DNA of 64,000 nt from Halobacillus litoralis (GTDB taxonomy: Bacteria; Bacillota; Bacilli; Bacillales; Halobacillaceae): NCBI RefSeq assembly GCF_009856415.1, contig NZ_WMEZ01000004.1, positions 62,001 through 126,000 on the forward strand, read 5' to 3'. The notes under the pieces were generated by a model. It made no database searches. It saw only the letters and a program-made list of their open reading frames with translations, and was not told where the DNA came from. A program made the translations under genes and the position numbers. Positions 42,921 to 49,932 of this stretch are shown one piece after another; within the stretch, counting starts at the first letter, position 1, and each line of letters starts with the position of its first letter.

Positions 42921-43771
42921 CCTTCACCCTCCTCACCACGATATTTGTCGAAAATACTTTGAACATTACCATCTCCTGATGCTTTTTTAAAAGGGATAGT
43001 CTTCTTTTTATCTCGTTTATGATTTTCATAAGTTCTAACTTCGTCCAAAGTCTTAAGTTGCTTGTCCGTCCACTCTTTTAAAATCTCTTCAACATAGCCA
43101 AAGGTTCTGCCACCTTTTTTATAACCTAGCTTCATGGCAGCTATGACAATGTCATCCCCAAGATCCTCGCACCACGAATCAATTGAATCTTTTAAGATGG
43201 GTTTAATAATCCCGTAGTTTTCTTCATAGACTGTAAAAGGATTTTCAGAACTCGCGCGTTCTTCATCTGCTGTATTAATACTTTTACTTTCCTTTCCTTT
43301 ACTTTCCTTTACTTTAGGCATTGCTTGAGCATTGCGTTTGCTATGCGGTTGCATTGCTTGAGCATTTTCATTTTCTTCTTTTTTGTCTGAATCCTTATTA
43401 TGACGGGCTTTTTTCCACCTTGCTTCAGCAGCTTTTTTCGCTTTTTCACTCTTGTTGTTCTTCTTATTCATTCGTTTTTTCAATGAATTTGACCAGAAAA
43501 ACTCCCCGTCTGACTCGAACAATTCATACTCATTTATGCACGCATCTACAAAGCTTTGCGTTGCATCTGCACTGCATTGCGTTTGCATTGCTAATGCATT
43601 AAATACATATTTTTTTACTGGTAACTTGTATTCTTCTTGTTCTCTGAGCATCTCTACCACCACCCAAAACATGCCGTATCCTTGAATCCCATGTTCACTG
43701 ATCATGGCCATTATCTTAGGATCGTTTCTTGCGTTTGAGTCGTGGGAGAAGTAATAAGCCTCTTTGCTCAT
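42917..43771 (-). CDS. replication initiation protein (DUF4373 N-terminus, DnaD-like C-terminus)
   Basis: 284 residues. N-terminal winged-helix domain (YYFSHDSNARNDPKIMAMIS, GIQGYGMFWVVVEMLREQ) of the Lin1244/Lin1753 type; a Lys-rich linker with two NAQAM copies encoded by DNA repeats; then a DnaD-like helical domain (ILKDSIDSWCEDLGDDIVIA, KLGYKKGGRTFGYVEEIL). It is the counterpart of SPP1 G38P, which binds the origin and recruits the helicase. The gene itself contains iteron-like repeats. Confidence 0.85.
   Translation of the reverse strand: MSKEAYYFSHDSNARNDPKIMAMISEHGIQGYGMFWVVVEMLREQEEYKLPVKKYVFNALAMQTQCSADATQSFVDACINEYELFESDGEFFWSNSLKKRMNKKNNKSEKAKKAAEARWKKARHNKDSDKKEENENAQAMQPHSKRNAQAMPKVKESKGKESKSINTADEERASSENPFTVYEENYGIIKPILKDSIDSWCEDLGDDIVIAAMKLGYKKGGRTFGYVEEILKEWTDKQLKTLDEVRTYENHKRDKKKTIPFKKASGDGNVQSIFDKYRGEEGEG
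43318..43600. repeat. iteron-like GCATTGC repeats inside the initiator gene (candidate origin)
   Basis: The 16-bp GCATTGCTTGAGCATT occurs at 43,318-43,333 and 43,351-43,366. GCATTGCGTTTGC occurs at 43,329-43,341 and again at 43,574-43,586, where it runs into GCATTGCTAATGCATT. In SPP1-type phages the origin bound by the initiator lies within or next to its gene. Confidence 0.55.
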
Positions 43772-43965
43772 GATTGGCCTCCTTTTTTCTCAATAATTGC
43801 GTACATTTTATCGATATCTTTTAACTGCCACCCTGGATGTGTGCTTTGCACGTATCCCCTCACATACGCCTTAAATGTGTTTCGAGGGTTAGGGCATAGC
43901 TTAGACATCCAAATGTAGTGATATGGTATAGAAATCGTTCTTTGTGTTAGTTCAATCGTGATCAT
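43768..43965 (-). CDS. small phage protein upstream of the initiator gene
   Basis: 65 residues: TIELTQRTISIPYHYIWMSK, a NPRNTFKAYVRGYVQS segment and HPGWQLKDIDKMYAIIEKKG. Basic and helical in its second half. Four-base overlap with the initiator gene. Found in similar position in other phages of this type as far as I recall; role unknown. Confidence 0.7.
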   Translation of the reverse strand: MITIELTQRTISIPYHYIWMSKLCPNPRNTFKAYVRGYVQSTHPGWQLKDIDKMYAIIEKKGGQS

Positions 43966-44003
43966 CCCCTATTAACGGTAAATGTGTTAAAATAGAGTCA
44001 AAC

Positions 44004-44177
44004 TTATTCAAAAAAGTCACCAATGAAAATCTTAATGTTGTCTACTTTTAAGGTTTGGGCGATTTCATTTGCGATCAATTGGCAGCTGGCTACTCCTTCC
44101 GACAGGATGACCTCGCTGTGGATCGTATTGAAGTCGCCTTTTTCATTCTTAGTACAAAAATTGACTTCAAAGACCAA
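44004..44177 (-). CDS. small phage protein (57 aa)
   Basis: TTG start with AAGGAAGG 9 nt upstream. It reads LVFEVNFCTKNEKGDFNTIH, SEVILSEGVASCQLIANEIA and then QTLKVDNIKIFIGDFFE: an alpha/beta pattern with a clean stop. The opposite strand has longer open frames here, but they lack ribosome sites and composition fits this minus-strand frame. No family is recognised. Confidence 0.6.
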   Translation of the reverse strand: MVFEVNFCTKNEKGDFNTIHSEVILSEGVASCQLIANEIAQTLKVDNIKIFIGDFFE

Positions 44178-44355
44178 CTGTGTGCACCTTCCTTTCTATA
44201 TGTATTAATGCTCAACGCATCGTCCAGGGGCAAGGAGGAAATCAATATGTTTTTGATTTAGCCTCTATCCTCGACGACAGGCTGGGCCTATCGCTAATCT
44301 TTTTTCACTCCTTTTCACCTTGCTCTGCGACTAACATGCATGGTAAAATAGGAGT

Positions 44356-44417
44356 AACTCGTTAAATGCTTAAACTTTATAGTCATCTGGACCCTCATCC
44401 AGGTGGCTATTTTTTTG
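44356..44417 (+). ncRNA. candidate plus-strand small RNA antisense to the end of the 65-aa gene
   Basis: Promoter-like TTGCTC, 18-bp spacer, and an extended -10 TGGTAAAAT (44,341-44,349). About 60 bp later a 10-bp hairpin AGTCATCTGG / CCAGGTGGCT (44,381-44,390 and 44,399-44,408) is followed by ATTTTTTTG. No reading frame is contained. The 3' end overlaps the stop of the convergent gene at 44,407. Confidence 0.4.
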
Positions 44418-44604
44418 TTTTGGCTTCCATTTCTTCTGCAAGCTCTGTAATTTCATCAAGTGATATCGACTCCCTGTTATTTCTTTCTGCATTCCTCATA
44501 GCCCACTGAAGTTTCCCTATGAAACCTGCATAAAAATCATTGCGATTCTCCCTTTTCATCGCTTGATCAGTGACTTCATCAAAAACCTCGCTATTCTTAA
44601 TCAC
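44407..44604 (-). CDS. small phage protein (65 aa)
   Basis: GTG start with GGAGGTG 6 nt upstream. Mostly helical: NSEVFDEVTDQAMKRENRND, FYAGFIGKLQWAMRNAERNN and a terminal acidic/basic helix (EITELAEEMEAKTKK). No family is recognised. A candidate antisense RNA and its terminator overlap its 3' end. Confidence 0.65.
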   Translation of the reverse strand: MIKNSEVFDEVTDQAMKRENRNDFYAGFIGKLQWAMRNAERNNRESISLDEITELAEEMEAKTKK

Positions 44605-44615
44605 CAGAACACCTC

Positions 44616-44708
44616 CTAAATTGTAGTAATAAAAGCCATGTACAAGATTACTAGACTGATAGCAAATAAAATCAGGTAAGATATATCAAGAAGTTTGAGC
44701 TTTTGCAT
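44616..44708 (-). CDS. single-span membrane micro-protein (30 aa)
   Basis: A strong GGAGGT lies 6 nt before the ATG, within the end of the upstream gene. MQKLKLLDIS is followed by one apolar helix (YLILFAISLVILYMAFITTI). Size and topology resemble small phage membrane peptides; function unknown. Confidence 0.6.
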   Translation of the reverse strand: MQKLKLLDISYLILFAISLVILYMAFITTI

Positions 44709-44973
44709 TCTCGTACCTCCGAACTACTGTACAAAGAATCCCTTGATCGTGTAGCTTCTGGGATATTTGAGTTAATTCAATCTGCCTGTCCTTCTTCGCT
44801 TTGAGTTCTACGAGTACTTGAGTACTTTTTTGAATATCCTTACAAACCGTATAAACGCCTTCTGTATCACAAGCAGCGACTTTTTCTTTTAAGTCCTCCT
44901 GCAAATCCTTTAAGCACTTAGCTTCCTTTGCTACCGTTCCTAAATCATTCTTTAAAAATTGGTCTATATTCAT
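44686..44973 (-). CDS. phage hypothetical protein (95 aa)
   Basis: A helical protein: DLGTVAKEAKCLKDLQEDLK and VCKDIQKSTQVLVELKAKKD form a likely coiled-coil hairpin, ending KLHDQGILCTVVRRYENAKA. It overlaps the membrane micro-gene downstream by 23 bases and lies 14 bp after the XRE-type regulator gene. No family is recognised. Confidence 0.65.
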   Translation of the reverse strand: MNIDQFLKNDLGTVAKEAKCLKDLQEDLKEKVAACDTEGVYTVCKDIQKSTQVLVELKAKKDRQIELTQISQKLHDQGILCTVVRRYENAKAQTS

Positions 44974-44987
44974 ATTTGTGATCCTCC

Positions 44988-45500
44988 TTATTCAATCCAG
45001 CCTCTAGACTTCCAAACCGGCTTCCTTCTCTTCACTCTTTCTTTGATGGAAATCATATATTCTTTGCCAAGAATCGCTTTTAGATTACTGAGTGCCATTT
45101 CCGCATCCAATATTTCATCAATGGCCTCTGCCACTCGCTCTTTTTCTTCTTCATTAGTTTCATTAGGAGATTTAATTAAGCTAACCTGATTAAGTATTGA
45201 AACAGCCTCATTGACCTCTCTTATGGCGAATTCTTCTAAGCTAAGTCTGTGCCATTCAAGAGCCTTTCCATTGATCTTAGGTGCGGTATATCCCCCAGAG
45301 AATTCACTGATGATACTTAATGCATAAACAGGATCGTCATAAGTATTTAACGACTCCCTCGCTACATCTTCCTGAAATGTTCTTCTTCCGGATTCATAAT
45401 GGGATACTGATTGCTTACTGATGTTTAAATCATTGGCGACTGCATCTTGTGTAAGCCCCAGCCCGTTTCTCATTTCTTTTAGGGCTTGTCCAGGCTTCAT
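44988..45500 (-). CDS. XRE-family helix-turn-helix regulator
   Basis: 170 residues. N-terminal HTH: GQALKEMRNGLGLTQDAVAN, ISKQSVSHYESGRRTF. The C-terminal 110 residues are helical and acidic (REVNEAVSILNQVSLI; KERVAEAIDEILDAEMALS), of a type frequent in Bacillus prophages and ICEBs1-like elements. AAAGGAGGG is 8 nt before the ATG. It is likely an early regulator acting after Cro. Confidence 0.85.
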   Translation of the reverse strand: MKPGQALKEMRNGLGLTQDAVANDLNISKQSVSHYESGRRTFQEDVARESLNTYDDPVYALSIISEFSGGYTAPKINGKALEWHRLSLEEFAIREVNEAVSILNQVSLIKSPNETNEEEKERVAEAIDEILDAEMALSNLKAILGKEYMISIKERVKRRKPVWKSRGWIE

Positions 45501-45578
45501 TCAAAAAGCCCTCCTTTGTCATGTATTTTAATCCCGGTTCTTATATACGCAGGATCAATGTAAAGTTAATTTATGGTA

Positions 45579-45719
45579 CTAAGATGTCTTCTGGTGTTCC
45601 TTCTTTTGATCAAAGTAAGGAGCAAAGGCACGCTCGAATGCTTCTTTTGCTGGTATCGTGCCGAAATGCTCTTTCACAATTACCAATGGAGACTTCTTTT
45701 TTTGCTTTTGATTAGCCAT
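45579..45719 (-). CDS. small basic phage protein (46 aa)
   Basis: GAGGTGAT just before the ATG. A Lys-rich N-terminus (MANQKQKKKSPLVIVKEHFG) is followed by TIPAKEAFERAFAPYFDQKK. It lies between the Cro-like and XRE genes on the early strand. No family is recognised. Confidence 0.65.
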   Translation of the reverse strand: MANQKQKKKSPLVIVKEHFGTIPAKEAFERAFAPYFDQKKEHQKTS

Positions 45720-45777
45720 AGCATCACCTCAATTCATGTGTATGTTGCCGAATCATTGGTACAAACCATTAAAATTA

Positions 45778-46008
45778 TTAGATAGGTTTAGGTTTTTGTC
45801 GCTTTTCGCTACATTCATCTTCAAAAAAAATTGCCCAATCAAATCCCAGAGTGTTGGATATCTTTTTTGCTACATTAACACTTGGGTTTCTTAATCCATT
45901 CTCAATTTGAGTGTAGTATGCTCTCTCAATTCCTGACTCATTTGCAACTTGTAATTGTGTCATTTTTCCGGATTTCCTTAACTCGATTAACCATTTTCGT
46001 TGTTTCAA
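45778..46008 (-). CDS. Cro-like repressor
   Basis: 76 residues from a TTG start (AAGGTGGTG 5 nt upstream). Compact XRE helix-turn-helix: RKSGKMTQLQVANESGIERA, YYTQIENGLRNPSVNVAKKI. First gene of the minus-strand early operon and divergent from the larger CI-like gene; four 17-bp operator-like sites lie in the 160 bp between them. Probably the lytic switch partner. Confidence 0.85.
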   Translation of the reverse strand: MKQRKWLIELRKSGKMTQLQVANESGIERAYYTQIENGLRNPSVNVAKKISNTLGFDWAIFFEDECSEKRQKPKPI

Positions 46009-46023
46009 TTCACCACCACCTTT

Positions 46024-46129
46024 TGTAGCGATTTGCGACTTTATAGTTATATCATAATGTAGCATAACGCTACTGTCAACCATAAATGTACTGAATCGCT
46101 ACATTTATTTATTGTAACTAAAAGCTACA
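46024..46129. promoter_or_regulatory. four 17-bp operators in the immunity region
   Basis: Related sites TGTAGCGATTTGCGACT (46,024-46,040), TGTAGCATAACGCTACT (46,058-46,074), TGTACTGAATCGCTACA (46,087-46,103) and TGTAACTAAAAGCTACA (46,113-46,129), with a further TGTAG half-site at 46,136. Half-site consensus TGTAGC/GCTACA. They are the presumed CI/Cro targets. Confidence 0.75.
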
Positions 46130-46169
46130 TTATAATGTAGTTAATAATACGAAATGGGAAGTGCTTTCC

Positions 46170-46592
46170 ATGATAGGTCAAAGAATGAAATATTTACGGC
46201 AATCAAAAAAAATGACGCAATCAGAGCTTGCAGAAAAACTGAACATCACAAGAGGTACATATGCACATTATGAAATTGAAAAGCGCAAGCCAGACTATGA
46301 CACATTGCAAAAAATAGCTGACTTCTATGACGTTTCAACAGACTACCTTTTAGGTAGAACTGAACAGCAAACTTCAACTAAAAATTCAGCTCCCTTTGAT
46401 CCACTCCAGGAGCTCAACAAAATATTTGAGAAATACGACGTTCAAGATGCTGGATTCTGGGATATTGAGAAATGGAAGGAAATGACCCCGGAAGATCTCC
46501 GCAGCCTTGAGGATTACTTTGAGTACCTATACAACAAGAGCAAGAACAGACAACATAAAGATAACAAATTCGAAGAGGTAGATGACATTTGA
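46170..46592 (+). CDS. CI-like phage repressor
   Basis: 140 residues. N-terminal XRE HTH (GQRMKYLRQSKKMTQSELAE, ITRGTYAHYEIEKRKPDYDT, IADFYDVSTDYLLGRTE) and a helical acidic C-terminus without a LexA-type peptidase domain (no Ser-Lys dyad motif). Induction therefore cannot rely on RecA-stimulated self-cleavage, leaving a role for the ImmA/IrrE-like protein at 49,352. GGGAAG is 8 nt before the ATG. Confidence 0.88.
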   Translation: MIGQRMKYLRQSKKMTQSELAEKLNITRGTYAHYEIEKRKPDYDTLQKIADFYDVSTDYLLGRTEQQTSTKNSAPFDPLQELNKIFEKYDVQDAGFWDIEKWKEMTPEDLRSLEDYFEYLYNKSKNRQHKDNKFEEVDDI

Positions 46593-46601
46593 TTCAAAAT
46601 T

Positions 46602-46628
46602 AAAACACGTCGATAAAAGACGTGTTTT
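46602..46628 (+). terminator. terminator of the repressor gene
   Basis: 10-bp stem AAAACACGTC / GACGTGTTTT with a 7-nt loop followed by ATTTG, 10 bp past the stop codon. Confidence 0.8.
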
Positions 46629-46729
46629 ATTTGTGATTAGCTATTAGTTAATTTTACCTAAAACACAACATGTTTTTACAGAGATACCGAAATAGCATAA
46701 CCTAATAAATATAATTTGGAGGGTGTTTA

Positions 46730-48322
46730 ATGAGCCATGAAATGAAAAATATAAGCCTAAATAATATAGAGGTTTACGTGAAAAACCCACGTTTCGAACC
46801 ACAAGTGGATGAAAATGCTGAAATGGCCAAAATATTATCTAATAAAAAAACTATTAAACTAATAGAACACATAGCTGAAAATGGTCCTGATCCTAGTGAC
46901 CTTTTGTTAGTAGTGTATAGTGAAGAACTGGGACATTACATCTCTATGGAAGGAAATAGAAGATTAACATCAATTAAAACATTGAATGCCCCTGAAAACA
47001 TACCTTATGAGTTACCAGAAAGAGAAAAGTTAATAAAAAAAGTTAAGAGGATAAGAGAAGCGAATAACTATACTCCAATTGAATCATTAAACTGTGTTTA
47101 TTTTCATTCGGAGGACGACCCCTTACTATATGAATGGATCAAAATTAAACATGATGGGGAGAGCGACGGGGCTGGAAGAGTTAGATGGGATTCCCCAATG
47201 AAAGGTCGCTTTTCAAAAACAGATGACTTTAGAAACTTTTTCGTGAATTTTTTGGAGGAATTTTATGGGTCCCTAGATTCAAATTTCGGAATTACGAACC
47301 TTGATAGATTACTACAAGATCCGGATATCAGAACAATTATCGGGATTACAATAGACCGGAGAAATCAAGAAATCAGGTTTGTAAACAATGATGCTAAGAA
47401 AAAACTCTATTACATTATACAAGGTTTTTCAACAAAGAAATTCCAAGTAGGTGATATATACACTAAAGAAGACAGAAAAATATTTGCTGATCAGTTCCTT
47501 ATAAAGAATGATGATTGGAAAGATTCCCCTATTAATTTTGCAAGTTCCAGCTATCCTATTCAAAACCCACCAAATGAAGATACTAACACCGAGAAAACTG
47601 ATGAAACACCCAAAGAGAATGCTGCCAAAGAAAATGAACCCTTTGAAGAGGAAACCTCTCCCGGAAATGATGTCAACAGCACTCCTGATCCCGATAATAA
47701 TCACGAAATTACCACGGATAATGGTAATGAGGAAAAAGAGAACACGCAAGGGATTATGGGTGAGGACGGAGATGAAACCAAGCGCCAAAAAAGAACAACA
47801 GATATTTATAAATCAAAAAAACTTATACCGACTGTATTTGATTTTCAGCAACATTTTAAACAAGAAAATAAAATAGTTAGGACTCTACGAGAGCTAAAAA
47901 AAATCGACGTGGATGAGTTTCAAATCAGCTCAATTTTTTTGATCCGTTCCCTCTTAGAAAGTTATGTACATGTTTATATTGACGAACACCTAAAGGATGG
48001 ACTTCCTAAAGTTAAAGGCGTAGCAAAACAACGTGATAAAAGGAAAGATCTTAGAGAATTATTGTTGCAGATAAAATCACATTTGGAAACTCACTATGAA
48101 GTACACGCTGAAATTCCGATGTTAATTCACGAGATTAGTAATAAGAGTGACAATAATAACCCAATGACATCTCTGATAAATTTTTATGTTCATTCCACCA
48201 TTAGTTTCCCAGAGAAAAGAACTGTGATTGATTCATGGATAAAAACAGGTCCGATTATACAGTGTCTTGACTCAATATTAGTAAGGGAAATAAAATTAAA
48301 ACAACCTGAAAATACACTTTGA
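46730..48322 (+). CDS. ParB/Srx-like domain protein with acidic linker and helical C-terminus
   Basis: 530 residues. The N-terminus ISLNNIEVYVKNPRFEP and the motif MEGNRRLTSIKTL (residues 73-85) are those of ParB/sulfiredoxin-fold domains, which bind or hydrolyse nucleotides. A disordered Glu/Asp/Asn/Pro-rich linker spans about 280-360. The C-terminal 160 residues are helical (SSIFLIRSLLESYVHVYIDE) and faintly HEPN-like, without the strict R-x4-6-H motif. GGAGGG precedes the ATG. It is followed 61 bp later by a Dam-type methylase gene. It is not a plasmid-partition ParB (no HTH after the first domain). Function unknown; a defence or modification role is inferred. Confidence 0.75.
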   Translation: MSHEMKNISLNNIEVYVKNPRFEPQVDENAEMAKILSNKKTIKLIEHIAENGPDPSDLLLVVYSEELGHYISMEGNRRLTSIKTLNAPENIPYELPEREKLIKKVKRIREANNYTPIESLNCVYFHSEDDPLLYEWIKIKHDGESDGAGRVRWDSPMKGRFSKTDDFRNFFVNFLEEFYGSLDSNFGITNLDRLLQDPDIRTIIGITIDRRNQEIRFVNNDAKKKLYYIIQGFSTKKFQVGDIYTKEDRKIFADQFLIKNDDWKDSPINFASSSYPIQNPPNEDTNTEKTDETPKENAAKENEPFEEETSPGNDVNSTPDPDNNHEITTDNGNEEKENTQGIMGEDGDETKRQKRTTDIYKSKKLIPTVFDFQQHFKQENKIVRTLRELKKIDVDEFQISSIFLIRSLLESYVHVYIDEHLKDGLPKVKGVAKQRDKRKDLRELLLQIKSHLETHYEVHAEIPMLIHEISNKSDNNNPMTSLINFYVHSTISFPEKRTVIDSWIKTGPIIQCLDSILVREIKLKQPENTL

Positions 48323-48383
48323 GCGAATTATTGGCCATTAAAAAGAATTTATTATAATCTAGTCTAGAAGGAGGTGTTTCTTA

Positions 48384-49262
48384 TTGCCTGTAACTGAATC
48401 ACCTTTAAGGTATCCTGGTGGAAAAACCCAAATGAAAAAATTTATTATAGATTTAATTCAAACAAATATTTCCGAATATAAAAGCAAGTCTTATGTCGAG
48501 CCCTTTGCAGGAGGAGCAGGATTAGCCTTATCTCTTCTATTTTCTGAGTATGTTTCCGAAATCCACATTAATGACTATGATCGAAACATTTATGGTATTT
48601 GGTATTCCATATTAAACTGTCCTAACGAATTCATAAGCCTCATTGAAGAAACCCCAATAACCTTAACAGAGTGGGAAAAACAACAGAGGATTAGAAATGA
48701 AGATGTAGATTTGTTAAAAACCAGTTTTGCAACTTTCTTCTTAAATCGTACTAATGTTTCAGGAATTATTGATGGCGGCCCAATAGGTGGAAGGGCCCAA
48801 AAAAGTAAATATAAATTGGATTGTCGGTATAACAAGGAAAAACTAATTCAAAAAGTAAATAGGATTCATTCTTTTAAAGACAGAATTCACTTAACTAACA
48901 AGGATGCCGAGGATTTTATATGTAATGATATTTCTCAAATGGATGACTCTTCAACTTTTGTTTTCTTTGACCCTCCATATTATAAACAGGGAAAAAATCT
49001 ATACACTAATTACTATAATCATGACGATCACGTATCACTATCTAGAAAAATCTTAAATTTAAGGAACTATAAATGGATTACCACATACGATGATCACGAA
49101 GCAATCCGAGAGATATATAGCTCACAAACCATAAGGCAATATTCGCTTAATTACTCAGCAAACAAAGTTAGGAAAGCAAGTGAGTTCCTTATTCATAATG
49201 ATAATACAATTATCCCTAATTCAAATAATATTATCTTCACCGATGAAATGTCCATGAAATAA
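48384..49262 (+). CDS. Dam-type (D12 class) adenine-N6 DNA methyltransferase
   Basis: 292 residues from a TTG start (AAGGAGGTG 7 nt upstream). LRYPGGKTQMKKF (9-20) and YVEPFAGGAGLAL (37-49) form the SAM-binding motifs; FVFFDPPYYKQG (DPPYY at 196-200) is the catalytic motif IV. Target-recognition region between about 80 and 160. The usual target of this class is GATC, but specificity cannot be read from sequence. No restriction endonuclease gene is adjacent; the ParB-like gene upstream is the partner by context. Confidence 0.92.
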   Translation: MPVTESPLRYPGGKTQMKKFIIDLIQTNISEYKSKSYVEPFAGGAGLALSLLFSEYVSEIHINDYDRNIYGIWYSILNCPNEFISLIEETPITLTEWEKQQRIRNEDVDLLKTSFATFFLNRTNVSGIIDGGPIGGRAQKSKYKLDCRYNKEKLIQKVNRIHSFKDRIHLTNKDAEDFICNDISQMDDSSTFVFFDPPYYKQGKNLYTNYYNHDDHVSLSRKILNLRNYKWITTYDDHEAIREIYSSQTIRQYSLNYSANKVRKASEFLIHNDNTIIPNSNNIIFTDEMSMK

Positions 49263-49297
49263 CTCCACTGTTAAAATACAGATGGAGTTATTTTTTT
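49261..49297 (+). terminator. terminator of the methylase gene
   Basis: Stem AACTCCA / TGGAGTT directly at the stop codon, followed by ATTTTTTTG. It separates the methylase cassette from the SOS-controlled gene. Confidence 0.75.
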
Positions 49298-49298
49298 G

Positions 49299-49327
49299 TT
49301 GATTAACCGAACAAACGTTCCTATAAT
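49299..49327 (+). promoter_or_regulatory. sigma-A promoter with a perfect LexA box in its spacer
   Basis: -35 TTGATT (49,299-49,304), 17-bp spacer, -10 TATAAT (49,322-49,327). The spacer holds CGAACAAACGTTCC (49,308-49,321), a full match to the Bacillus LexA/DinR consensus CGAACRNRYGTTYC. LexA binding here would block RNA polymerase directly. Confidence 0.9.
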
Positions 49328-49351
49328 AGGTATGTAGGGACGGTGATCAAC

Positions 49352-49843
49352 TTGTATTTTCCAAATTACACAACTACTCACTTAGAAGATTGGGTTTCTA
49401 ATTGGTACATAAGACGTGGTTTCATTTCTCCGGAACAACTCAAAGCAGTAAAGATTGCAAAGAAGATGGATATCTATGTACATCGGAAACCCAAATCCTC
49501 GTCTTACCTCATTCATGGTCGATACAAAGGGATTACCTTGGATGCAAGGGAAGACAAGCTTGTACAAAAAGAACAATTTTATCACGAGCTCGGACATATC
49601 CTCCGACATGTAGGAATTCAATCCATGATGCCTGAGGCTTTTCGTGAACTTCAAGAAAGAGATGCTCGACATTTTACCCTTTATGCTGCACTTCCTTTTC
49701 ATATGGTCTCTAAATACGATCTCAGTGATGACCAAATTATCGAACGTTGGGTGAGTGACTTTAAGATAACACCCGAGCTTTGTGAAACTAGATTGGAATG
49801 TATTAAGGCACGAGAAGTCGACTATGCTATATTGAATAACTAA
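49352..49843 (+). CDS. ImmA/IrrE-like metallopeptidase under SOS control
   Basis: 163 residues. The zinc-protease motif HELGH (about 78-82) lies in EQFYHELGHILRHVG, and the tail (RELQERDARHFTLYAALPFH) is as in ImmA/IrrE proteins. ImmA of ICEBs1 cleaves the ImmR repressor after DNA damage. Here the LexA-controlled promoter and a repressor lacking a self-cleavage domain suggest SOS-induced repressor destruction. Start: TTG at 49,352 with GGTGATC fitted to the anti-SD; a GTG three codons earlier is possible. Confidence 0.82.
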   Translation: MYFPNYTTTHLEDWVSNWYIRRGFISPEQLKAVKIAKKMDIYVHRKPKSSSYLIHGRYKGITLDAREDKLVQKEQFYHELGHILRHVGIQSMMPEAFRELQERDARHFTLYAALPFHMVSKYDLSDDQIIERWVSDFKITPELCETRLECIKAREVDYAILNN

Positions 49844-49879
49844 AACCCCGAAGAGGAATCCTTTCCCTTCGGGGTTTTT
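49842..49879 (+). terminator. terminator at the right prophage end
   Basis: 12-bp stem AAAACCCCGAAG / CTTCGGGGTTTT followed by TTTAA, directly after the metallopeptidase stop and 4 bp before the attR half-site. It can also act leftwards. Confidence 0.85.
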
Positions 49880-49882
49880 AAC

Positions 49883-49932
49883 GGTTTGCAAATGGGTTTC
49901 ATTTCATTCGAGATGTGGTTCCGCACAGTTTT
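49883..49932. other. attR, right prophage-chromosome junction
   Basis: The phage half-site GGTTTGCAAATGGG...CATTTCA (49,883-49,906) is followed by the TT core (49,907-49,908) and gerE codons 48 and upstream. With attL it reconstructs a 50-bp attP whose two 24-bp arms are inverted repeats at 19 of 24 positions, centred on TT. Confidence 0.85.

Larger units (their letters stand above)
11485..49908. mobile_element. siphovirus-type prophage (about 38.4 kb) inserted in gerE
   Basis: Bounded by the two halves of gerE and by phage half-sites sharing GGTTTGCAAA in inverted orientation. It contains a recombinase, immunity region, replication module, packaging, head, tail and lysis genes, all intact in reading frame. 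It therefore looks like a potentially functional temperate phage rather than a decayed remnant. Most genes run on the minus strand. The repressor, a methylase cassette and an SOS-controlled metallopeptidase at the right end, and two small genes near the recombinase, run on the plus strand. Confidence 0.95.

Noticed and set aside
44023-44261. Plus-strand open frames of 60-70 codons
   Set aside because: They lack ribosome sites, overlap a better minus-strand gene at 44,004-44,177, and show no plausible protein pattern.
46170-46592. LexA-type self-cleaving repressor
   Set aside because: The C-terminal part is short and helical and lacks the Ala/Gly cleavage site and the Ser-Lys dyad region.
11499-49892. 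The 8-bp TTTGCAAA shared by both prophage ends as the attachment core
   Set aside because: Crossing over there joins the gerE halves out of frame. The two copies are in fact the inverted arms of the phage half-sites, not a direct-repeat core.
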